Source: Nomia melanderi (lineage: Eukaryota > Arthropoda > Insecta > Hymenoptera > Halictidae). From it: a stretch of DNA of 64,000 bases. The stretch covers positions 26,132,784-26,196,783 of the forward strand of contig NC_135000.1 in assembly GCF_051020985.1 (NCBI RefSeq), in the 5' to 3' direction. This document shows positions 1 to 9,800 of this stretch, piece by piece. The position numbers and the translations under genes are program-made. The notes under the pieces are model-generated. The model saw nothing but the letters and a program-made list of their open reading frames with translations, had not been told where the DNA came from and searched no databases. Position 1 is the first letter of the stretch; each line of letters opens with the position of its first letter.

Positions 1-271
1 ATATTTAATTCTCATAAAAATTGTAACAATAGATGACCCTCTGTTCTTTCAGACATCCATTGCAGTATTCAAACGAAACTATTTATTTCCAAGATCATTC
101 CGAATACTCAATACTTTCAAGATATCAATAATTGCGAAATAAAAAAATCTATTAATCATCTGCAATATATAAGCTTATATATTCAGGAAAAAATATCGAA
201 ACAATTATTTAAACACTATAGAATCTAAACTTTTGTAATAATAACAATTATCCCGACACTACAGATTCTTA

Positions 272-508
272 TTAACCCTTTGAACTCTGTAAGCTCCAAT
301 ATTGCACCAGTTACAATATTAAATATTTTAATGAATCTTAAAGAAACTACCCTAAAATTATTAAATTTGTCACACATCCAAATTTTGCACTAACAAGGAA
401 AATAAAAGATCGAAGAAATGTTATAGCATTTTTCATTTTCGCTGGGAATACTATAAAAATTAGCAGTTGCTGATAGATTACAAAACCATCTGGAGTGCTA
501 AGGGTTAA
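272..508 (+). mobile_element. TTAA MITE, family A copy 1
   Basis: A 237-bp element bounded by TTAA on both sides. The left end reads TTAACCCTTTGAACTCTG and the right end, on the opposite strand, reads TTAACCCTTAGCACTCC. The same body occurs inverted at 1554-1787 and 2655-2857 and direct at 52709-52927. It has no coding capacity. TTAA plus CCC ends are those of piggyBac-superfamily elements; the assignment is inferred from termini only. Confidence 0.75.
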
Positions 509-1034
509 GTTTGAGGTTTTTCCTTGGCTCGAAGAGTCGTCAATTTGTAGGTTTCCTGAACGAAGGTTTAACACTAAAACCGAGCTTGCATTGAGTTTTT
601 GAAGTTGTTCTGTAGACTTCGAGAGTGCGTCTACTGTGACTTTAATTGATTTATCAGTCAGTTTGCGTACTGTTAACACGTAGAATGCCACGCGATTCCG
701 TAGAGCAAAATACACAAAACGGAAAAAATATGTTTTCAAGCCATTTGCTTGAATTGCATTATTGTTATTGCACGTTCATGTAGCCGAATGTCACTGCATT
801 AGGTAGCGTTATTTATAATATAGAATAATAATAATCAATAATAATCCGAGTTAAGGGTTAACACGAATGCCATGGGGATCACCGGTGACCTCCAAGCAAA
901 TCGAATTACTAGAGTTCACTCAATTAAACGATGATTATTCGCAAACATTTCTATACTATAAACAATGCTACCCATTGCGGTAACATTCAGTTTGATGAAC
1001 GTATAACAATAATAATCCAATTCAGTCAAATGAT

Positions 1035-1423
1035 TTAATCGTTTGACTGCTGAGGATCTCTTATGTTTTGCCAAATGGTAAAAAGCGCGATAGCGCTCCT
1101 TTTTTGTTCGTTCATAATTAATTTGCTCCATTTGTAAAAAGGGAATTCACGCGCTTTGTATAGCAAACTCGTGTAAAGGATCATAAAAAATTATTTCTGT
1201 TAATTCGAGTGAATTATAAGTGCTTTTTATTAATTTCATCCACAAATTGAATTAAAACGAATTTAAGTAAATAAATGGTATTTTTAAAAATCTTTGTCGT
1301 TGCAATGCAATACAAGTGAGTTTATTCCATGAAAAGTGTTTTCCATTTTTCCCCATACACGCGCAATTAGTGACGCAGTTTTGGCGTATGTAGGAAAAAA
1401 TCCGTCAGCAGTCAAACGGTTAA
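1035..1423. mobile_element. TTAA element, family I
   Basis: About 389 bp between TTAA sites. The left end reads TTAATCGTTTGACTGCTGA; the right end read on the other strand is TTAACCGTTTGACTGCTGA, so the terminal inverted repeats match at 18 of 19 positions. The interior has only short AT-rich frames. No second copy is visible in this window. It is likely a non-autonomous DNA element with TTAA target specificity. Confidence 0.65.
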
Positions 1424-1482
1424 TACTGTATTTTTTCCATTTTGTGTACTTTGCTCGATGAAAGCGTGCGGCGTTCGATGTG

Positions 1483-1966
1483 TTAACGCGTCGAACGCCG
1501 GCTAAATTTCAGCTACTAAAAGCGCGAGCGTCGGTGATTGTGTTGATACATTTTTAACCCTTAGCACTCCAGGTTGCTTTATAATCTATCAGCAACTGCA
1601 ACTAATTTTTATATTCCTAGCGAAAATTAGAAATGTTGTATTTCTTCGATCTTTTGTTTTCCTTCTTAGTACAAAATTCGGATGTGCGGAGAATCTAATA
1701 ATTTTAGGGTAGTTTCTTTAAGATTCATTAAAATATTCAATATTACAACTGGTGCAATATTGCAGCCTACAGAGTTCAAAGGGTTAAACGTCGATTGAAC
1801 CAAAATTTCCACCTAACGGAAGAGAACAAGGAATTCGAATTTGTAAATTTTACTTTCGACTTGTGTTACACATATCTAAAATATTACACGAACTTAGGAT
1901 TAGCAATTAAACGATAGACTAAAAATCCCGCATTATTCTTCGCGGGGCCGGCGTTCAATGTATTAA
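1483..1966. mobile_element. TTAA element, family H, carrying a nested family A copy
   Basis: The left end reads TTAACGCGTCGAACGCCGGC. The right end on the opposite strand reads TTAATACATTGAACGCCGGC, giving inverted ends that share GAACGCCGGC and most of the preceding bases. Removing the nested family A element at 1554-1787 leaves about 250 bp. The sequence immediately left of 1483 (GGCGTTCGA) mirrors the left end, as if another family H end abuts and shares the same TTAA. The right TTAA is also the left TTAA of the family B element at 1963. Confidence 0.6.
1554..1787 (-). mobile_element. TTAA MITE, family A copy 2 (nested)
   Basis: A full-length 234-bp inverted copy of the element at 272-508, bounded by TTAA on both sides. 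It lies inside the family H element and is therefore the younger insertion. Conserved inner blocks include TTTATAATCTATCAGCAACT near one end and CTTTAAGATTCAT further in. Confidence 0.75.
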
Positions 1967-2205
1967 TCCTCTGCACTGGAAAGGTGACTGTCACCACTTG
2001 ATTTGATACAGCAAAACTATGAAATTGAATATTTAGTGTTTTAAATTAAATTTTGTATTGCAGTGTGAAATGTTTAAATAAAACAGCTTTGTTGCTTAAT
2101 TTATGTGTGAAATATCTTTAAATTAGTTTCAAACAATGTCGTATTTATCTCATCAGAAAATGTTCAAATATTTCTACTGAAAAACTTCCGAGTGCAAAGG
2201 GTTAA
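1963..2205 (+). mobile_element. TTAA MITE, family B copy 1
   Basis: 243 bp between TTAA sites. The right end on the opposite strand reads TTAACCCTTTGCACTCGG. Related copies lie at 4726-4972 and 17942-18179 in this orientation, and at 50263-50501 and 57170-57371 in the other. Shared inner features are a block near the left end containing GATTTGATACAGCAAAA and a block like AAATAAAACAGC in the middle. There is no coding potential. Confidence 0.75.
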
Positions 2206-2654
2206 CAGAAATTATTCTGTGCAATGCCGGTTGCAGACCATCAGGGTCGCGGTCACGTACGCGTGACAGCGGCCGCCAGCGCGATGGCGATTCCTAGAGG
2301 GCAAAATCTAGCGTTTTCCCTATCCCCGCAATGAGTAAGACAAGGACAGAACGAGTGTGCGACAAGGATGGAGAGAGAAATCCCGATGCCACCTACTTGG
2401 AAGAAGCATCTCATCAGTCCCTGGTACCTACTCGCGAAGCATGATGACCGAAGAGGTATCCGACCTAAAATAAATTCTCAGTGGTGGGGGAACTGATCTA
2501 CCTTATCCCTCGTCGATGCTTCGCGTCGTTGGTAAAACAGATCTATAGTGCATAACCTTCAATCGGTAATTGCCAATTAGCACACAATAAAAAATTGAAA
2601 CTTTCTGTTAATTTGAGTGATTTTAAACCATCGGAAATTCGATAGTTTCATTCG

Positions 2655-2857
2655 AGTTGTTTTATAATCTATCAGCAACTGCAACTGATTTTTATAGTAT
2701 TCCTAGCGAAAATTAGAAATGCTATATTTCCTCGACCTTTTATTTTCCTTCTTAGTACAAAATTCGGATGTGCGGAGAATCTAATAATTTTAGGGTAGTT
2801 TCTTTAAGATTCACTAAGATGTTTAATATTATTTAATATTATAACCGGTGCAATATT
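2655..2857 (-). mobile_element. Family A MITE copy 3, ends lost
   Basis: The body of family A is recognisable for about 200 bp in the same orientation as copy 2, from the TTTATAATCTATCAGCAACT block to the GGTGCAATATT block. The terminal CCC and TTAA motifs are missing on both sides, so this is an old or truncated copy. Confidence 0.65.
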
Positions 2858-3134
2858 TCAACTTTTTCGATTTTAGTACTCTCATGAACTGATTTGTCTC
2901 TGGGACGGTGGTTGATAAAGTAGATCACTGGAGTTACTGTAATGATTGCAATGTTATCTTCCGTCGATTTGCAAATTTGAAAAATTGCAGTATTTTTGTT
3001 TTGCAAATGATTCGAAGTGGGGATTTGAATGTCTCGAGAAATATTCAGAGGACGAGGTGTAACGAGGTATAATCATCGTTGATGACAGGGGAGGAGAGAT
3101 TATAAACAGAGGAGTATAATCCACGCATCCATGT

Positions 3135-3140
3135 TTTATT
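3135..3140 (-). other. Candidate Six4 polyadenylation signal
   Basis: TTTATT on the plus strand gives AATAAA on the minus strand, 679 bases downstream of the Six4 stop codon. Composition changes from GC-rich to AT-rich at this point, which fits the end of the transcript. It is a motif call only. Confidence 0.45.
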
Positions 3141-3818
3141 CCTACACACATCTAATGCGCATCGTCATAACTTTACAATTAATTTTTGCCAAAGCGGTAT
3201 CGTGTGAGCGAGAGATCCTTCGTTTCTATTTAGGACACGCAACGCGAGATCGAATCGTTCGGGGACGCGCGAGCGCGCGCGCGCGCGCGATTCCACAGTC
3301 AAAAATATATTTCACAGTTGCATTCGAACGTGGTATTCTATTCCGTATGTACAGTTTTCGGGGTTTGCGTCGGCTCCGATCGCAAACCGGCCGCGTTCTC
3401 TTTGGTCGAAAGGGAAACCGACACGTTCGTCGATTCGGGTCGTTCCCAGGCATGGCGGAAAGTTCTTGGGAACCTTCGAATCGAGTGGACGACGCTAAAC
3501 GGAGTCTTCCGGAGTCTCCTCCGAAGTCATTGGCGAACCGGCTCGCCTTTAATCGGCGACCGATCGCGCGGAATCGCGAGCGTTTCGCGAGGATCGCGTT
3601 ATCGTTGAGATTCTTGGGGGTTTCCCGAGGGGCTGCTTCGGGTCATCGTTTAATGTTCATTGAGCCACGGGAAACACGATCGGTCGATGAGCGAAGAGTG
3701 ATCCGGGGGTGGAAACATCGATCGAGGGGCGTCAGTATGCGTGAACGCGGCCGAACGCGTCGTCGCTTTGACGATTCGCGGCGTCGGCGTGGCCCCGATC
3801 GGCCTCGTAGTCCGTCGG
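3141..3818 (-). other. Probable Six4 3' UTR
   Basis: GC-rich sequence between the Six4 stop codon and the candidate AATAAA. It includes an alternating CG run near 3270-3290. A 310-codon plus-strand frame across this stretch and the last exon is an antisense shadow; its apparent peptide follows the His-rich Six4 tail in reverse. Confidence 0.45.
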
Positions 3819-6800
3819 TCACATCGAGTGTTGCGGCGGCGGCAGCATCAATTCGTATCCGGTCGGCATACTCTGCTGGTGGTGATGATGATGGTGGTGA
3901 TGATGCGCGGTGGACATCATCTGATGATGCGGTTGCTGGTAGTACTGGTGGTGCATGCTCGAGTGGCTCGAGTAGTAGACGGAGCTCTGTTCGACGTCCT
4001 TGCCTGGAACATTGCGATCGAAAGGCTAGACAGTTTCGTGAAAGGGTGCGAGGGAAGGGGTGAAAGTAGTTACTCGAATTATAGTTTGACTTGATTATTA
4101 TACTGTGGCGTTGCCACGGAAACCTCCAGTTTTATCGCTTGTTCTTTTGTAGAGACGAAGAGGAACAGTTCCTTGTCATTTGGTATCAGTGCTTACGTTA
4201 CACTGTTATCTAGTAATTCATATTATGAAATGTTTTCAGTAGACATTATCTGACAAATTATAATTGTCAGGCAATTTCGAAGCTCCTCTAACGTAACACG
4301 GTAAGCGCCGTGTCAGTCACCGATGACGCTTCTGAATTACTTGAAAGCAATCGTAACGAAATCAATCGAATGAAAATATTTAATAATGCAATTAAGTTGA
4401 TAATAGTGTAACGCAAAGATTGTAGTAATAAGAAATAATTGCTCCTACTTCTATTTGCTAGGAAAGAGTGACTACGGAAACGGTCAAGGTTAGGTCTTGG
4501 TTAGGTCGACATTAGTTGTCTGACAGATTATAACTATTGTCAAGTAATTTGAAAGCTCTGGTCATCGGTGACCGGCAGTCAACGCGTTAACTCCTTGCTG
4601 GGGTTATACAAACATAGGTATCTAAGGAGACACTATAGAACAGTAATAATAATAAATAACTGTTCCTACTTCTATTTGCTAGGAAAGAGTAACTACGGAA
4701 AAAACGGTCAAGGTTCCCGTGGCGCTTAACCCTTTGCACCCCGTAGGCGCCTCTCAGTCGCCAATTGACTTGACACAGCAAAATTATACAGTTTGACATT
4801 CAATATTAAACTTTGTACAACGCATCGACATGTGAAATATTAAAATAAAACAGCCTCTTTCTTTAATTTATCTACGATTTCTTGTTAAGTCAGTTTGAAA
4901 GAATGTCGTTGGTGTTTCGTTAAAAACTGTTGAGTATTTCTAATGAGAAACTTCTGGAGTGCAAAGGGTTAATGTGTTAACAGTTTGAAAACCCGCTCGA
5001 AAAGTGGCAAGCGACGCGATCGCGCTTTTCGTTTGTTCAGAAACTGAATTACTTTTCTATTTTTACATTAACCTGTTAACTGTGGAATTTAGTTCGAAAA
5101 ACCTCTCGCTCTGCGCGCAATAAAATAAAATGGAGCGTGTACTCGTCGAACGCAGGGCGAATGCACGTAGAGTGTATTTTAACCCTTTGCACTCGGAGTT
5201 TTTTTTCATTCGTATTACCAGCAACTCGAAGCAATTTCAGTGGAATGATCATATTCACATATAAGTAAATGATATGCGCATTAAAGGAAAAGTCATTGTC
5301 GTATGTTATTGTTTCTTGAATCGATTATGTATACAAATGTTATAATATATAAAAAAACAAAAAATTGTAAAATTAATATCCTATACACAATAGTTTTTAC
5401 GATTTGTCTTTGTCCTTGTGTTAAGAACTGAAAATTATTTGCATTGCCTCCATAGACAATGAAAATTTTAAATGAGTGCGAAGGGTTAATTACCAAAGCA
5501 AAACAAAGAATTACATGTTTATCTGAAAAAATAGAATTCATTGCTGAAAGAATTAGTATCATTTCAAGCTTTAAGACGTGTATACTCGTCACAGTTAATT
5601 CATTAAATATCATAGGACAAGGGATTAACAGAGAAGCGCGATCGCTTGGCACTCGATTAACCCTTTCGCGACGACGCACCTATACCATTCTTCGTTACGT
5701 TTCGCAGCAGTGCGACTGACCATACTTTGCCACTTTTCGCGACAGCGCGACTGACCATACTTTGTCGTCGTTCGCGAAAGCGCAAGTGAACCATGCTTCG
5801 CCACCAATGTATTTATAGCTTTATTTCGAGTGGGCAATTAAAATGAAATAATAATATAAAAAAACCAATAAGTGACTGCCGTATATACACGGCGTCAGCC
5901 GCTGTGATGCGCCAAGTGACTGCCGTATATACACGGCACCCGTCGCGAAAGGGTTAACGCTGAGACCGATCGAATCTTCCGACGTCCCTCGTCGAGGGCG
6001 CGCTTCCGTTGTCTTGGATTCGATCCGTTGGATCTCTAGAGACTAACGCCATGCATTGCCGCGCGTTGAGTACACGCCTCTGTGTGAAAGATACTGTAGA
6101 ATACTAAGGAGACACCATAGAACGGTATTTAACCAGTTAACTGTGGAATTTAGTTGGAAGAACCTCTTTCTGCGCGCAGTAAAATAAATTGGAGCGTGTA
6201 CTCGTCGAACAGGACGAATGCACGTAGAGTATATTTTAATGAAAGATCAAAGCGAAAGAAATTACATGTTTATGTGAAAATTAATTCATCGCTGAAAGAA
6301 TTAGTGTCGTGTGAAGCTTTACGACGACGTGTATACTCCTCGAACACAGTTAACCCTCTACGGGCCGAATCTTTGTTCGTGATTATAACAGAATCTATGC
6401 AGTGCAAAGTTAATAAGTATCCACGTATGAATACGAGTTAACAATGTATTGAATAGTTTCAATAATTTCATCGAACGAGTATATTTTGTAACTTTCTTAA
6501 CTGTTTAAGTTAACTGATTACTTAATTTTACTCACCACTTTGAGTGCAACATGACATAAATCGACAAGATTCCGATATACTGACATGTGACTTCAAAGTT
6601 ACATGGTCCTACAGAGGGTTAACTGGTTAAACATCATAGGACAAGAGATTAACGGAGAAGCGCGATCACTCGATTAACGCTGAGACGTCTATAGATTCTA
6701 ACGAGTGCATCAAACTTCACGAGTAACAGAACATCAGTGAAAATATCTGAATACCAGGTGTTTATCAGATAAAGTTAACTGGTTCACACGTCGACTGCCA

Positions 6801-9800
6801 CGGAAACCTTCAGAGTTTTATGTATCACTTATTCTTTTGTAACAAAGATAAAGAGGAACTGTTATTTATTGTTTGATAGCGCGATCACTCGATTAACGCT
6901 GAGACGTCTATAGATTCTAACGACTGCGTCAAACTTCACAAGTAGCAGAACATCAGAGCAAAGTATCTGGCTACCCTGTGTATATCAGACAAAATAGAAT
7001 CGAAGGTGCAGCGACTCACCGGTGTCGTAGACGCCGCGGCCGTAGCAGAGCGCCTTGACGTCGTTCATGGGGCTGAGTCCTCCGTTATGGGGATGCGTCG
7101 CGTGCACCGAGGACGGAGTGACGGGAGCCGCGTATCCGTGATGATGCGCGCCCATGGGACTCATCCCCATAGGGCTGCACGGGTTCACGCCGACCGGCGA
7201 CATGCCCATCGTCGACAGCGGCGACATGGCCAGGTTCGGGCTGTCGGAGTCGATGCTCTGCAAGGACTGTATGCTGCCCCCGTTGCTAGTGGTACTGCCG
7301 ATCGCGTTACCAGCGCCGCTCTGGCAATTCAGCGGCAGCATGTCCCTGAAAAGACAAGAAGCGCGGTTACGCAACGCGGGCCATCTCGCGAGAGTTCGGT
7401 TCCAGGAACAAAGGACGCGATAATCGAGACGGACGACCGTGTCGCGGTTCGGGGGTGAAAGACGCGTGAACCGTGGAACGCGTCGCCGAGCGAAGCGGAC
7501 CAAGGCCGCTCGTAAATCTTCGCCCTCTTCAACGTGTCCCGGCGACAGGCCGCTGGAAAAGGCCACGGGAATTCGGGAAGAGTGTGTGCCGAACGAGAAA
7601 CATATGCCTGGCCTCCTATTGTCTTACCGGGCCGTCCGAGAAAAACCTATGACCCTTGGCCCGGGAACAGCCGAGGCGATTAAGGGGTCGCGCGCGCTCG
7701 AGCGGCCGCCCCCGTGTCGTTTCCAGGAATGTTCCAGTCGCCCCGTTCCCGGCGAGAAAGGTCGACGGGAGAGGCCACCTTATTCACGCATTGTTCCCCG
7801 TCGCCGTAGGAAACAAACGTCTCAGTCGTTTGCACGCGCGCCTTTTTCTCAGCCCCCTCGCCCGCCGGTCTCCCCCTCGCAGCGGCTGTATCTTTGCTCC
7901 ACGGCTAGGCCGGCCGCGTACGTGGCCGGGACACGCACGTGCATACACGGTGGTCCATGTGCAACGAGCTCCGCCCCTGACCATGGCTCGTTCACGGCAC
8001 TTCCCCCGGGCCTCTCGTTCGACCTTCTTTCGCAAGCACGGGACGCCCGTTTTTATGATCGCGACTCAAGGTCTGAATTTCATTGCGCGCCGGTAGCGCG
8101 CGGTCTCGCGTCGCCTCGAGCCGATTACCTTCGAGCCGTGACGAGCACGGTCGCCCGAGAATTTCGTACGCCGATTCAACCGAAAAACGCGAGGAACAGG
8201 ATGAAGAGGAAAGATGGCGGCGAAGACGGAGGACCGTGGGCGGGGGGGTTTATCTCGAACATGCGAGATAAATCGCGAATGCGGCGGAGGGCCGGTCGTG
8301 GCCTTTATGTAGTAAACTATTGGTAGTGCGAACAGCTCAATGGTGAAACGGGAGACGTAACCGAAGCTGCGTCATAAAACGGTAATGGGGCGTCGCGTTT
8401 CCTTTTCCTAGAGCCTTTGCCGAGGGTGGACGTTAAGGGCGAAACGGGCGGCGACGGGGAGAAAGCCAGGACGTACGCGCTGCACGCTCCGAAAAGGAGC
8501 GCGCCGCGTTTCGGGGGCCATTCTTCCGAGAAGCGAATATCCGGCGGGGCGGATTCCCGAAGGCGAATCCGAACGATATCGCGCGCTGAGAGAGAAATCG
8601 TCTCTTAGCCGGCTCGTCGCGTCAGCGAGCGCGGCTCGCGGTGGTCCGTGACCGAGGCTCGTCGTAGCCATAACAACGCCGCGTTCCTTCTCTTCTCCGT
8701 TCTTTCCTCGCTCCACCCACGTCCACGAAGAAGATTTACGAACACGCGTGCACGACTCGCGAAGCGTAATTCGGCGCGCCGTCGACGAGCGAACCGTCGA
8801 TCGACGGTCGACCACGGCCGAGCGGATATCGCTGTTCATCCGGTTGCGTCGACGGGGTTTACAAATATCGGGCTAATCGCGAGTTCTAGACTTACGCAGG
8901 CTTCGCGCGATCGTCGCGGGGAGTTCGTTATCGTTGCTCGATAAGCTCGCGGTCGCGACGCGTCCCGACGCGTCTCTCGTCTCCGATTCGGTAATCGTTC
9001 CCGGCGACGATCGCGCGAGGAAACGGACCGACGGAAAATCCGATCGTTCTCGTTACGCGGTGCCTGGAAATTTGATTCGTTCGAGGCAGCCCCCAGGGGT
9101 CGAGCGCGTTCCTTCTCCGGGACGATCGCCCCGCGGCTCGTAGAGAATGATTTACCGACTCCGAAGTACCCGCTGTGCCGACCAGAAAGAACGCACGGTC
9201 CGGTACACATGTCGAAACACTTGTTGCTCGGTGGAAAAGTCGAGACGACGACCCCCCGTCGGCACACGTGCCCTCCATGCTCGACTTCGCCTCTGCGTTC
9301 CGCCTCGGGGAATTTTCCGCGGCGGACCTCGCCTATCCTTTCCAGCCTTCCGTCACGGATCTACCGTCGCGAGGAAATCTCTCCGAATCGTCTCTACGCG
9401 CGATTGCTCCGAGCAGATCGGCAAGAAGGGGAAAATACACGCGGACGACTCACGTTCTCGTTTGAGGAGTTCGGTCCCTTTGGCGCCGGTTCTTGAACCA
9501 ATTCGACACCTGGGTCATCGTCAGCCCTATCTTCTCCGCGAGGTTCTTCTTCTCGTCCTTGTTCGGGTACTTGTTCCTCATGTAGAACTGTTTCAGCGCG
9601 GTCCTCGAGCGCTCCTTGAAGCAGTAGACCGTCTCCTCGCCGTCCCAGATCGTCTTCGGCAACGGGTACTTCTTCCGCAGCCGGTACTTGTCCACCGCGC
9701 CCAGCGGACGGCCGCGGATCTTCTCCGCCTCGCGGTAGTGCGACTTGAACCACATCTGCTGGAGTTCCTGGTGTCGGCGCGGCGAGAACGGGTGGCTCTC

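Larger units (their letters stand above)
1..3115. other. AT-rich intergenic region with TTAA elements
   Basis: No reading frame here resembles a known protein; the longest are short and AT-driven. The stretch is strongly AT-rich and changes to CpG-rich sequence just upstream of position 3200, where the Six4 3' UTR begins. It contains at least six short elements flanked by TTAA, listed separately. The remaining sequence, including 2206-2654, shows nothing I can name. Confidence 0.6.
5068..5969 (+). mobile_element. Family L repeat copy 1, holding two later insertions
   Basis: The left end is TTAACCTGTTAACTGTGG. The right end near 5595-5610 on the opposite strand contains TTAACTGTG, so family L has inverted ends like its second copy at 6129. 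Homology to copy 2 continues past the right end through GACAAGGGATTAAC to GCTGAGAC at about 5969. This copy is interrupted by the elements at 5179-5489 and 5657-5957. Copy 2 lacks both and so gives the two empty sites. Confidence 0.65.

Noticed and set aside
3131..4063. 310-codon plus-strand open frame
   Set aside because: It is antisense to the Six4 3' UTR and last exon. Its composition is Arg-rich and has no domain.
5293..5679. 128-codon minus-strand frame
   Set aside because: It runs across the boundary of a nested MITE and its host repeat, so it cannot be an ancestral gene.
7439..8326. 295-codon plus-strand open frame
   Set aside because: It lies inside Six4 intron 2 in GC-rich DNA, with overlapping frames on both strands and no recognisable motif.
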